Positions 1 to 7,111 of a DNA stretch of 10,114 nt are shown here, in pieces. Both the position numbers and the translations under genes were made by a program. This stretch comes from Spirochaetales bacterium. Its GTDB lineage: Bacteria > Spirochaetota > Spirochaetia > JABMQR01. The DNA is taken from contig JAGLNY010000132.1 of assembly GCA_023139255.1 (NCBI GenBank), forward strand, positions 1 to 10,114. Reading direction: 5' to 3'. Under the pieces are notes generated by a model. That model had not been told where the DNA came from. It ran no database searches and was given only the letters and a program-made list of their open reading frames with translations. Positions within the stretch are counted from its first letter, which is position 1. The number at the start of each line of letters is the position of its first letter.

Positions 1-998
1 CCTTTTGTTAATAACTGTTCCGGATTCAGTTGATAAATATCACTCCATCTAACACCCATCATTGTATTGTACAAACCAATATCAAGGAAAAATAATTTAC
101 AAATGTTATCATCTTCACCTGCTTTTAATGGGAGGCCATTACAGCTGTTGTAAATTGTTTTATATATAACACCTGCTTTTGACAATAAATCAATTGCCTT
201 TTTCACCCGGCTTGAATGGGTATTGGAGACATCGGAAAAAACAACTTTTTCACCAATGTGAGCAGCTGTATACTCAAAAAGATCATTTACATTACTGCAC
301 TGTCCACTTTTTGTATATTTAGGAATATCATCCCGATAAGTTTGAATTATCGATTGATGAATCTCTTTTACATCTTCAATTGTGCCATTATTAATATACG
401 TTTTTACAGCTTCCGGCATTCCTCCTACAATATAATATTCTTTTAATAGATCAATACCTTTAATTAGTGCTGCTTCCACTGAAACATCATTAATATTTGA
501 ATTCTGTAATTGCCCTAAAAAAACATATTCTTCTTTAGCTATAAGGAACTCAGTAAACGTCATTGGACCCATTTCATGATAAATTACACGACCAACAGGC
601 ATTGAAAAATCTTCATTATTTAGTACAACTTCCAGAAGAGAACCTGCGGCAATAACTTTTAAACCAGGTTTGTCTTCATAAAAATACCTCAATCTGTTTA
701 ATACCAAAGGCTGTGCCTGGATTTCGTCTAGAAACAGACAAGAATTCATGGTTATTTTTTTACCGCTATTGATTTCAATTTCCTGTATTACTTTCTCAAT
801 TGAAAAATGTTCAGATTCCTCTATCTCTTTTAACTTAATTTTTTCGAAATTTATCTCTACTAAATCAATTTTATATTCACTACAAAACATTCGTACCAGA
901 GTAGTTTTCCCTACTTGCCTGGCTCCTCTGAGAATTAAGGGTTTGGGGACCTCTTCCGAAGACCATTTTTTTAAAAAATCTATCGTTTTTCTATACAT
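1..998 (-). CDS. AAA-type ATP-binding protein with DUF4143-like architecture, 3' end outside window
   Basis: I translated the frame by hand from the ATG at 998 to the left edge: 332 uninterrupted codons and no stop, so the C-terminus lies outside the window. Residues about 21-28 read GARQVGKT, a Walker A motif, and SCLFLDEI near residue 90 is Walker B. RVIYHEMGPMTFTEF and EYYIVGGMPEAVKTY, with a later TYRDDIPKY, are typical of the AAA_14/DUF4143 ATPases, about 380-450 residues long, of unclear cellular role. The N-terminus MYRKTIDFLKKW is also standard for that family. The gene is clearly more AT-rich than its neighbours, which suggests acquisition by transfer. A set of 32-bp spaced repeats lies just upstream (1016-1094) and may control it. 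No clear SD precedes the start. Family call firm, function unknown. Confidence 0.9.
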   Translation of the reverse strand, partial: MYRKTIDFLKKWSSEEVPKPLILRGARQVGKTTLVRMFCSEYKIDLVEINFEKIKLKEIEESEHFSIEKVIQEIEINSGKKITMNSCLFLDEIQAQPLVLNRLRYFYEDKPGLKVIAAGSLLEVVLNNEDFSMPVGRVIYHEMGPMTFTEFLIAKEEYVFLGQLQNSNINDVSVEAALIKGIDLLKEYYIVGGMPEAVKTYINNGTIEDVKEIHQSIIQTYRDDIPKYTKSGQCSNVNDLFEYTAAHIGEKVVFSDVSNTHSSRVKKAIDLLSKAGVIYKTIYNSCNGLPLKAGEDDNICKLFFLDIGLYNTMMGVRWSDIYQLNPEQLLTK

Positions 999-1015
999 AT
1001 TTACATCATATAGAT

Positions 1016-1094
1016 ATTATTCCAAAATAGCAACCTGTTTTAGACAGATTGTACCAAAACAGCTACCTGATTTGGACGCATTGTTCCAAAAGAG
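1016..1094. repeat. Three operator-like repeats with 32-bp period upstream of the ATPase gene
   Basis: Unit 1 is 1016-1047, unit 2 is 1048-1079, and a partial unit 3 is 1080-1094. Units 1 and 2 agree at 24 of 32 positions, and unit 3 agrees with unit 2 at 13 of 15. Each full unit contains a dyad: CCAAAACAG-N4-CTGATTTGG in unit 2 (one arm mismatch) and CCAAAATAG-N4-CTGTTTTAG in unit 1 (two mismatches). Unit 3 supplies only the half-site CCAAAAGAG. A spacing of 32 bp is close to three helical turns, so the sites would face the same side of the DNA. The array ends 18 bp before the ATPase start, where an autoregulatory operator would sit. This is inference; no cognate regulator is visible in the window. 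Confidence 0.7.
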
Positions 1095-1156
1095 ATAATA
1101 AATGGTGAACTCATTTGTTTGAACCGTCTTCTGCTTTGATAATTCTGATATTATAG

Positions 1157-1317
1157 GAGTCTGTCGGACTTAAGGCTTTTGAGTCGAGTTTTGACGATTT
1201 CCACTAGATATAAGGCGGTAAAAGCGGAGTATAACCGTGTTATACGAGCATTTTACCAACGCAATAGCTGGTGGAAAGGGCGAAAATCGATCCAGAATGA
1301 TTAAGTCCGACAGGCTC
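1157..1317. mobile_element. 161-bp MITE-like element with terminal inverted repeats and 4-bp target duplication
   Basis: The ends are GAGTCTGTCGGACTTAA (1157-1173) and its inverse at 1301-1317, with one mismatch in 17. The direct repeat ATAG flanks both sides (1153-1156 and 1318-1321), as expected for a 4-bp target duplication. The interior is largely self-complementary. The centre is GTATAAC-CGT-GTTATAC (1229-1245), flanked by GGTAAAA (1217-1223) and TTTTACC (1251-1257), and looser pairing reaches out to the ends. There is no room for a transposase, so any movement would be driven in trans by an insertion sequence with matching ends. A solo end copy lies at 4175-4194. The IS family is not identified. 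Confidence 0.75.
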
Positions 1318-1338
1318 ATAGGTGAAGGTTTGTCACTA

Positions 1339-1995
1339 TTAATCCCTGATTGCCCAGAGCAGCCCCCGTTTCATAAGTTCCCGGGGTTCATAGTCATCAA
1401 AAATATCAGCATGGTGTCCAAGGGAATTGTAATAAACCTTTCCCTTTCCCCACATCTTCGTCCAGATTACCGGCATATCAACCTCACCGTTTACTGCATG
1501 AGGTCCGGAAGCTACCGGGAATCTTGTTGTGGCCAGCACCGTAACTGCAGGATCCACATGCAGATAATACTGCTCTGAGACAACATCAAAATCAGTTATC
1601 CCGGTGACAAGAGGATGATCACCATCCGTTATCCGCACCCGATAGTTAGTACCGTCATTCCCGGGATGGGCAACCCAGTTGCCACCGGTCATAAACTGCC
1701 AATCCACACTATCCCGAAACGCATCACACATCCCGCCGTGGCATCCTGCAATCCCTGTCCCATTCTCAACTGCACTGGTAATTGCTTGTACTTTTTCACT
1801 TTCAATAGTTCCCATCGTCCACACCGGGACAATTAGGTCATACATGGCAACCTGGTCTGCATCATTAAGGATCTCTTGTGAGTCAGTTATGTCGACTTCC
1901 ACACCTGCATCGACCAGTATATCCTGAAAGATTGCAGCTACTTTATCCGGCTCATGTCCGTCCCATCCACCCCAAAAAATCAACGCTTTTTTCAT
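1339..1995 (-). CDS. ThuA-like domain protein
   Basis: This 218-residue protein is a single ThuA-like domain of the class I glutamine amidotransferase-like fold, seen in proteins linked to trehalose, inositol and other sugar catabolism; the biochemical activity is poorly defined. The start MKKALIFWGGWDGHEP is characteristic. GIAGCHGG (residues 81-88) is the nucleophile-elbow-like segment, and WTKMWGKGKVYYNSLGH (178-194) is the usual C-terminal family motif. The ATG at 1995 has AAGGAAC 6 nt upstream. The gene follows the Gfo/Idh/MocA gene by 26 bp and is surely cotranscribed with it. The pair is a common sugar-derivative catabolic module. No signal peptide, so it is cytoplasmic. Substrate cannot be told from sequence. 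Confidence 0.9.
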   Translation of the reverse strand: MKKALIFWGGWDGHEPDKVAAIFQDILVDAGVEVDITDSQEILNDADQVAMYDLIVPVWTMGTIESEKVQAITSAVENGTGIAGCHGGMCDAFRDSVDWQFMTGGNWVAHPGNDGTNYRVRITDGDHPLVTGITDFDVVSEQYYLHVDPAVTVLATTRFPVASGPHAVNGEVDMPVIWTKMWGKGKVYYNSLGHHADIFDDYEPRELMKRGLLWAIRD

Positions 1996-2021
1996 TATTT
2001 GTTCCTTATTATTTAATAGAG

Positions 2022-3146
2022 CTATTTCCAGCGAGCTCCTGCTTTAATCCCTTTTACCATTGCTGCCGGTCTCATGTTCAACCGCTTTGACAACTCATAA
2101 TATTTACCGGATTCTGCTGCAATTTCAAACCCGATCATAGCTTCCAGGACATTCCCGGCTAATTCACCGGAAGCTCTATGTGGTCTATCCTGCCCGATAG
2201 CCAGGGCCATATCAACGACCCCAAGACCACGGGAATTTTCTTCGTAGGAAAATCCGGTAAGCGGGACTGTTTCCCACTCCCCTGAACTCCCTTTACATAA
2301 GAGGAGTTCATTTCCGCCTTTTCCAAAAGTATTCGGGTCAGGAATAGAAAGAGAACCCTTCGTCCCATGCACCTCTATTCTTGGAATATCTGATTTCCAG
2401 ATATCAAAACTGGTTATGATCGTCCCTGCAGCACCACCTGCAAACTCTATAGCCCCGGTAACATGTGTCATTATCTCTACTTCAACAGTATCCCCATTAC
2501 GCTCAGGACTCGTCATAATACGCGTCCCAAAAGCCTTGTTTGCCATACCCGCTACACGGGTTATCGGGCCGGCAAGATTAACCAGGGCTGTAAGATAATA
2601 GGGTCCCATATCCATCATGGGGCCGCCCCCGGTTTGATAATAAAATTCCGGGTTTGGGTGCCAGGATTCATGTCCATGGCATGCCATACATGCACTTACA
2701 GAGACCACATCCCCGATTACCCCTTCATCTATCAGGTGTCTGGCTGTCTGAATACCTGCGCCCAGAAAAGTATCCGGCGCGCAACCAACTCTTACACCTT
2801 TTTGTTTTGCCTCACCAAGAACAGATGCTGCTTCATCCAAAGTAACTGCCAGTGGTTTTTCTGAAAATACATGCTTTCCTGCCTGCACTGCAGCCAGATC
2901 AACCCCGGCATGAACCGGCGGTGTTGTCAGGTTCAGGATGATATCTATTTCCGGATCAGCCAGCATATCCTCAAGGGAGCCAACTGCTTCCACCCCATAT
3001 TTCTCAGCTTTTTCCTCTCTCCGCTGCCTGCTCAAATCTGTGCAGGATTTAACTTCGACAAGGTCTTTAAATATCCCGGTAAGATTTTCCAAATAGATAT
3101 CGCTGATATTCCCGCAGCCTACAACCCCGATTACTTGCTTTTTCAT
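2022..3146 (-). CDS. Gfo/Idh/MocA family NAD(P)-dependent oxidoreductase
   Basis: The protein has 374 residues, normal for the family. The N-terminal Rossmann fold begins IGVVGCGNISDIYL (residues 6-19), binding NAD(P). The conserved EKP of FSEKPLAVTL is at residues 96-98, with the lysine at the active site. GGGPMMDMGPYYLTAL (173-188) is the substrate-domain motif with the typical Asp. Such enzymes oxidise or reduce a hydroxyl of sugars, inositols or glycosides. I chose the ATG at 3146 because GGGGG lies 4 nt upstream and the Rossmann strand follows at once; an in-frame ATG at 3167 would add seven residues without a good SD. It is the first gene of the operon with the ThuA-like gene and is divergent from an AraC regulator that probably controls it. 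Substrate unknown. Confidence 0.93.
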   Translation of the reverse strand: MKKQVIGVVGCGNISDIYLENLTGIFKDLVEVKSCTDLSRQRREEKAEKYGVEAVGSLEDMLADPEIDIILNLTTPPVHAGVDLAAVQAGKHVFSEKPLAVTLDEAASVLGEAKQKGVRVGCAPDTFLGAGIQTARHLIDEGVIGDVVSVSACMACHGHESWHPNPEFYYQTGGGPMMDMGPYYLTALVNLAGPITRVAGMANKAFGTRIMTSPERNGDTVEVEIMTHVTGAIEFAGGAAGTIITSFDIWKSDIPRIEVHGTKGSLSIPDPNTFGKGGNELLLCKGSSGEWETVPLTGFSYEENSRGLGVVDMALAIGQDRPHRASGELAGNVLEAMIGFEIAAESGKYYELSKRLNMRPAAMVKGIKAGARWK

Positions 3147-3187
3147 ATATCCCCCTGCATCACACAAACTCTTAGTAAACTTCTACA

Positions 3188-3215
3188 TGCATTATTCATA
3201 CAACTGCATATTTCA
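3188..3215. promoter_or_regulatory. 11-bp direct repeat, candidate AraC-family binding site in divergent promoter region
   Basis: TGCATTATTCA (3188-3198) and TGCATATTTCA (3205-3215) match at 9 of 11 positions, with start-to-start spacing of 17 bp. AraC-type activators usually bind two direct half-sites, one for each helix-turn-helix. On the minus strand a weak promoter TTGAAA (3216-3211), 16 nt, TAATGC (3194-3189) overlaps the repeats. On the plus strand TATTAT (3222-3227) is a possible -10 for the regulator gene. Position fits; the specificity is inference. Confidence 0.4.
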
Positions 3216-3250
3216 ATTTTCTATTATTAAACACCTTGATTCATAAGTAA

Positions 3251-4168
3251 ATGGATGATAGAAACAAATATATGGATAATTTATACACAAAAGCATTGAT
3301 GGAAAAGAAACAATTCTCCTCTCATACCGGGGCATTCAAACGTCAATTTTCCGTACTCCCTGCCCTTGATGCAGCCGGGTATTTACCGGAAAAAGATAAC
3401 TGGATCAGTACTGAATTCTCCTCCTGGAATTTCTCTATTATTTTGTCCGGTAATGGTACCTATTATGCTGAAGGGGAAGAGTATCAGGTTATACCGCCTT
3501 GCGTTCTCACCCAACAACCTGGTATCCATGTACAGTATGGTCCTGAATCCTCATGGGAGGAGCTGTTTTTCATCTATGCTGGTAAAGAGGCTGATAAACT
3601 TTTACACGGGAATGTGTTTCCGGGCAGACAATCCTCACCTGTCTGGTACTTCAGCAACCTGAAAAAAACCCGGGCTGCTATCCGCTTATTGGGAAAATCA
3701 CTCAACCTCCTTCAAGATCAGCAATATGCCGACACCATCGATCTTTCGGCATATGAGACAATTATTTCAACTATAAATCATCCCTACCAGGAAAGTCTGA
3801 CAGGGAATATGATTGAGAAAACACAGGAAGATTTTGCGATAATCCTTGCGGCAGAAACATATATAAGGTTAAATCCTGCTGAAACCCTGGATATAGATTC
3901 AATCGCGGCTGAGAATGGAATGCATCCTGCCAGGTTCCGAAGACTCTGGAACAATCTGTTTGATGCTCCTCCTCACCGGTACACCCTACAGCTCAGACTG
4001 ATACAAGCCGCAAAGCTTCTTGCAGAGTCAACGATGCAGGTCCAGGAGGTGGCCGATATCACGGGATTCCGGGATTCTCTCTATTTTTCACGGATGTTCA
4101 AACAGAAGTATGGAACCGCCCCGAAATTCTATCGGGAGAAGTATGCTGGGTCATTAATTAATACATGA
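3251..4168 (+). CDS. AraC-family transcriptional regulator
   Basis: This 305-residue regulator has a cupin-type sensor at the N-terminus (about residues 55-110: FSIILSGNGTYYAEGEEYQV, then PPCVLTQQPGIHVQYGP). The C-terminal AraC/XylS DNA-binding domain (about 200-298) has two helix-turn-helix units. The first is around LDIDSIAAENGMHPARFRRL, the second around VQEVADITGFRDSLYFSRMF, followed by the family motif KQKYGTAPKFYREKY. Its size and order fit the sugar-responsive AraC/RhaR-type regulators. It is divergent from the Gfo/ThuA operon and most likely activates it in response to the sugar or a derivative. The start at 3251 has only a weak SD (TAAGT); later in-frame ATGs at 3272 and 3299 are not better. 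The effector is unknown. Confidence 0.93.
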   Translation: MDDRNKYMDNLYTKALMEKKQFSSHTGAFKRQFSVLPALDAAGYLPEKDNWISTEFSSWNFSIILSGNGTYYAEGEEYQVIPPCVLTQQPGIHVQYGPESSWEELFFIYAGKEADKLLHGNVFPGRQSSPVWYFSNLKKTRAAIRLLGKSLNLLQDQQYADTIDLSAYETIISTINHPYQESLTGNMIEKTQEDFAIILAAETYIRLNPAETLDIDSIAAENGMHPARFRRLWNNLFDAPPHRYTLQLRLIQAAKLLAESTMQVQEVADITGFRDSLYFSRMFKQKYGTAPKFYREKYAGSLINT

Positions 4169-4174
4169 CTTTAG

Positions 4175-4194
4175 GAGCCTGTCGGACTTAATCA
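4175..4194 (+). repeat. Solo copy of the MITE terminal repeat
   Basis: GAGCCTGTCGGACTTAATCA here is an exact inverse copy of the right end of the MITE-like element (1298-1317) over 20 bp. After that the sequences diverge and no second end is found nearby. It lies six bases after the araC stop codon. It may be the remnant of an excised or decayed element. Confidence 0.65.
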
Positions 4195-4216
4195 ATATTG
4201 TTAAATCTTCCCCGAA

Positions 4217-4230
4217 AAAAGCAATCTTTT
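4217..4230. terminator. Weak AT-rich hairpin between convergent genes
   Basis: AAAAG-CAAT-CTTTT forms a 5-bp stem between the ends of the convergent araC and MBL-fold genes, with A/T tracts on both sides. It could act as a weak bidirectional terminator, but the stem is short and has almost no G-C pairs. It is the only terminator-like structure I see in this gap. Confidence 0.25.
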
Positions 4231-4231
4231 C

Positions 4232-5062
4232 TCAAATCTCAACCTGCAATCCTACAATACCAGGCTGGACTTCAGCATCAAGATTTTTCTCTAGTCGAAC
4301 CATCGCAGCATCACCGGTGCAGTGTGCAGGAACAACTCTCTTAATTCCGGTTTCATTAATACAGGAGATAGTTTTCGTGATTCTTTCACTCTTCGCATGT
4401 AAAAGATGAAAGCCCCCCACAAGCGAATTGATCTGCATTCCATTCAATTGAGAAACAATGTGATCAAGTGTGTTTTTCACCCCGGAATGACAGCAGCCGC
4501 ATATAACTGTACACCCACTCTCCCCTTCAACCCAAAGAGATATATCATCAAAAAGCATATCAGGGATATTCCCGATTTCATCCTGGTAAAAAGATCCTCC
4601 CACATCTTCAAAGCAGCTCTTTCGCGGTACCGCACCTGTTATCCACACCCCCGGCATTATTTCTGCAGGTTTTTCACACCAGTGAAGCTGCCTAGAAGAG
4701 AGGTTTATAATTGCTGCTTTATTCTCTTGGGAAAGACCTATTTGTTTTGGGGATTTTCCGGGTTGTAGTGACCAGCGGGGAAGCAGGCAGTCCGGGTGTG
4801 CGAAAAAGTGGATTGCTGGATTAAGGGATAGAACTTTCGCCAGATTACCACCATGATCATAATGTCCATGGCTGAGAATCAGTGCATCCAAACCGGAAAG
4901 AGAAATCCCTAATTTCTCAGCATTGTGAAAAAGCACCTTCCCCTGACCTGTATCAAAGAGCAATCGCTTCCCCCCGATTTCCAACATCATTGCTAATCCG
5001 TGTTCAGAAAAGAACGGCTTCTCAGCTCTATTATCTACCAAAAAAGTAATTTTTCCACTCAT
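4232..5062 (-). CDS. Metallo-beta-lactamase-fold hydrolase, COG1237 type
   Basis: The 276-residue protein has the metal motif SHGHYDHGG, with His65, His67, Asp69 and His70 as expected ligands. Further candidate ligands are His192 in GCCHSGVKNT, His219 in GGFHL and His247 in PAHCTG. The GCCHSG and GGFHL motifs are typical of the COG1237 group, related to the archaeal dihydropterin/ribofuranosylaminobenzene phosphate synthase-like proteins. In bacteria the substrate is usually unknown. No signal peptide. The ATG at 5062 has a purine-rich SD region (GGAGGAGAAGGG). The gene follows the Crp/Fnr gene by 46 bp on the same strand and is probably the last gene of the redox/permease operon. The substrate cannot be predicted; flavo-diiron enzymes share the fold but lack this motif set. 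Confidence 0.9.
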   Translation of the reverse strand: MSGKITFLVDNRAEKPFFSEHGLAMMLEIGGKRLLFDTGQGKVLFHNAEKLGISLSGLDALILSHGHYDHGGNLAKVLSLNPAIHFFAHPDCLLPRWSLQPGKSPKQIGLSQENKAAIINLSSRQLHWCEKPAEIMPGVWITGAVPRKSCFEDVGGSFYQDEIGNIPDMLFDDISLWVEGESGCTVICGCCHSGVKNTLDHIVSQLNGMQINSLVGGFHLLHAKSERITKTISCINETGIKRVVPAHCTGDAAMVRLEKNLDAEVQPGIVGLQVEI

Positions 5063-5108
5063 TGCTACCCTTCTCCTCCGCGTCCCCTGCTTTGTCCCTG
5101 CCTCAATT

Positions 5109-5846
5109 TTAGCCGGTTATAATATTCTCCAGATCCTCGTGATTCACAATCTCTATGTTAGTTCCATCCCGCTTAATGCACCCGAGAGACTCCAGCTCTG
5201 AAAACGATCTCGAGACTGCTTCCCTCGTACTCCCTACCTGGACAGCCAACCCGGTTATGGTAACATCCAGCTCAAAAACGCGAGATCCCTTCTCTTCGGA
5301 ACGTGATAGAAGATTATAGGCAATTTTTTGATTCACTTTTTTTAGGGAAAGAAGCTCGATTGTATTATTTAGATGAAGACTTTTTTTTGATATGCTTTTC
5401 ATGAAGGCACGCAGAAAATCCTTATCCTGGAGCAAGGTTAACATTGACTCTCTTGGGATCTCAAAAATGGTACTGTCTTCCGTCGCTACAATCCAACAAG
5501 GATAGTTGTTTCCGGCGAAACAGACCAGTTCCCCGAACATCTCCCCGGAAGATAAATTACGTATGACAAACTCTTTCCCGGAAGAGAAAACTTTTGTCAT
5601 TCGCAGGGTTCCTTTCAAGATGAAACCTACAGACGAACACTTTTCCATCTGAGTATGGACGACAGCTTCTTTTACTAATGTGCTGACTTTTCCCTGCTTT
5701 CTCAGTAACTCTATCAGTCCAGGTTCAAAATCCTTGAAAACAGGAAAATCTTCAAGTGTATATTCAGTTATAGCGCAATCCCCTTTATAGAGTCTCGTAG
5801 TTACAGGTATTCGCAGGACAGACATCCTGACACTTATAACACACAA
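5109..5846 (-). CDS. Crp/Fnr-family transcriptional regulator
   Basis: From the TTG at 5846 the protein has 245 residues. A cyclic-nucleotide-type beta-barrel runs from about residue 35 to 135 (GEMFGELVCFAGNNYPCW), then the dimer helix and a winged helix-turn-helix (about 195-235). The recognition helix reads GSTREAVSRSF, with Arg208, Glu209 and Arg213 matching the R-E-x-x-x-R pattern by which E. coli CRP reads TGTGA. The cAMP-contacting Arg-Ser pair of CRP is absent, with YPC in its place, so cAMP is unlikely to be the ligand. Scattered Cys residues do not form the classic FNR set. The start is uncertain: the frame overlaps the upstream Fe-S gene by 62 bp, an ATG lies at 5825, and an ideal SD (AAAGGGG, 5780-5786) points to an ATA at 5771. 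A matching DNA site lies upstream of the operon (7642-7657). Confidence 0.9.
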   Translation of the reverse strand: MCVISVRMSVLRIPVTTRLYKGDCAITEYTLEDFPVFKDFEPGLIELLRKQGKVSTLVKEAVVHTQMEKCSSVGFILKGTLRMTKVFSSGKEFVIRNLSSGEMFGELVCFAGNNYPCWIVATEDSTIFEIPRESMLTLLQDKDFLRAFMKSISKKSLHLNNTIELLSLKKVNQKIAYNLLSRSEEKGSRVFELDVTITGLAVQVGSTREAVSRSFSELESLGCIKRDGTNIEIVNHEDLENIITG

Positions 5847-6426
5847 GACACTCCTTAGCTATATTCGCTCTTTTCTTCGACTCCAGTGTTACAATTGATT
5901 GTGACGGGCACACTTTCTGACATTTCCCGCAGGCTATGCAGGCAGTCTCATCAATAGTGATCCCTTTCTTCGAAAACCTGGATGAAATCGATAGTATGGT
6001 ACCGAAAGGACATATATGATGATGCCACATATCTTCAGAAAAGAACAGAGTTAATGCGACGGAGAAGGCAATCATATAGAGAAGGAAATTAACCCTGATC
6101 TGCAGCACCTTTGTCAGGATCATCACCGCAACAAATAGAAGGAGAAAAACAATCCGCACCCAGGGTTTCTTGAAAAAACCCGGGGTTTTTATACGTTTGA
6201 TACCGAGCTTTTTATAGATCCATCCAATCGGCCGGAACAGAGTTCCCATAGGACATATCCAGCCGCAGTAAAACCTTCCCGCAAAAAAGGATACTATGAC
6301 ACCCACTGCGAATATCCCAAACCATATCTGGAGCTTCCCGTTTCGGAAAAGAATAATAATAATTACCAGAGACAGAACCTCTGTAATAATCCTCAGAACA
6401 TCTTTACTAATCTGTTTTTTGGCCAA
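5785..6426 (-). CDS. NapH-like membrane-bound 4Fe-4S ferredoxin
   Basis: This 213-residue protein has about four membrane segments (roughly residues 11-28, 33-49, 90-107 and 112-130). FYCGWICPMGT (Cys54, Cys58) and a second HHHICPFGT (Cys139) match the CxxxCP-type motifs of NapH, MauN and RdxA-like electron carriers. Two 4Fe-4S ferredoxin motifs follow: Cys163-166-169-173 (CIACGKCQKVCP) and Cys193-196-199-203 (CLVCYKCQDVCP). It is expected to pass electrons between a membrane pool and soluble or cluster-bearing partners. The start is a TTG at 6426, supported by GAGGTGA about 5 nt upstream. It overlaps the permease gene before it by 20 bp and the regulator gene after it. The partner is probably the Fe-S tail of the neighbouring permease subunit (inference). 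Confidence 0.92.
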   Translation of the reverse strand: MAKKQISKDVLRIITEVLSLVIIIILFRNGKLQIWFGIFAVGVIVSFFAGRFYCGWICPMGTLFRPIGWIYKKLGIKRIKTPGFFKKPWVRIVFLLLFVAVMILTKVLQIRVNFLLYMIAFSVALTLFFSEDMWHHHICPFGTILSISSRFSKKGITIDETACIACGKCQKVCPSQSIVTLESKKRANIAKECLVCYKCQDVCPANTCNYETL

Positions 6427-7111
6427 TTATACTCACCTCACTTTTTATTTGTTTTTGCAGAACAACACACTGCTTCATAGTTGTTTCCCCCTGGAATACC
6501 CCTTCAGCGAATGAACTGCAGTCGCTGTAATCACAGGCTCCGCAGTTCAGGTTTGGAAGCCGGGATTCAATATCCTTAATAGATTTAGCGGTGTTCTCGG
6601 TTTTCTCTCCAATATTTTCCCGTTTCACCAGCTTCTCTACGAGATGTCCCATAACCAGAATCGCCGGAATTGTTAAGGCAACCCGGGTCAACGCAAACCT
6701 GAGTCCAAGAAAATTGATTTCCACCAGGACCATAGGAGCCTTGATAACTGCCCAGGAACTCAGGATGATAACCAAATTGGACACGCTCGCTCCTTTTTTG
6801 AACAGGACCAGGACAGCGGGAAAAGCTGCGTAAATCGGTCCTGCCGAGATAGAGCCGATGACAAGAGAGAGCAGTTTGCCTTTTATACCGGATTTGTTTC
6901 CAAGGCTCTTTCGTATTAGCTCAGAGGGAACCCAGACTGTAATTAGTGCTGAAATGACGAGAACCGGCGGCAGCACCTGCAGCATCTCGAGAAGAAAGCT
7001 CCCGGTCATATTGATTGCTGTAAAAAAGATATCTCTTTTGAATATAAAGAAGATCCCATATAAAACGATAGCAAGAAGAATGAGTTTGTATTTTTTCAGT
7101 ATTTTTTTCAC
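6407..7111 (-). CDS. Half-size permease (ArsP/UPF0718-like) fused to a C-terminal 4Cys Fe-S domain
   Basis: Residues 1-160 hold about four or five membrane segments with the motif GSISAGPIYAAFPAVLVLF, then a KKGA segment and VEINFLGLRFALTR. These resemble one half of the DUF318/ArsP-type permeases. After a hydrophilic linker (161-184), residues 185-216 read LPNLNCGACDYSDC, then FAEGVFQGE and a last Cys. The four Cys at 190, 193, 198 and 215 match the small Fe-S domain found in RnfB-like proteins (PF04060 type). The start is a GTG at 7111 with GGGGA upstream, and it overlaps the preceding gene as GTGA, so translation is coupled. The homologous upstream gene supplies the other half of the permease. 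Transported substrate unknown. The permease-Fe-S fusion suggests redox-linked or redox-gated transport. Confidence 0.85.
   Translation of the reverse strand: MKKILKKYKLILLAIVLYGIFFIFKRDIFFTAINMTGSFLLEMLQVLPPVLVISALITVWVPSELIRKSLGNKSGIKGKLLSLVIGSISAGPIYAAFPAVLVLFKKGASVSNLVIILSSWAVIKAPMVLVEINFLGLRFALTRVALTIPAILVMGHLVEKLVKRENIGEKTENTAKSIKDIESRLPNLNCGACDYSDCSSFAEGVFQGETTMKQCVVLQKQIKSEVSIIGQKTD

Noticed and set aside
748..1098. Plus-strand open frame of 116 codons
   Set aside because: It lies antisense to the ATPase gene with its Walker motifs and has no family resemblance or SD.
2463..2864. Plus-strand open frame of 133 codons
   Set aside because: It is the antisense shadow of the Gfo/Idh/MocA gene; the composition is unlike a real protein.
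1157..4194. Composite transposon carrying the Gfo/ThuA/AraC locus
   Set aside because: The matching ends at 1298-1317 and 4175-4194 are oriented with element bodies outside the locus, and no transposase is present.
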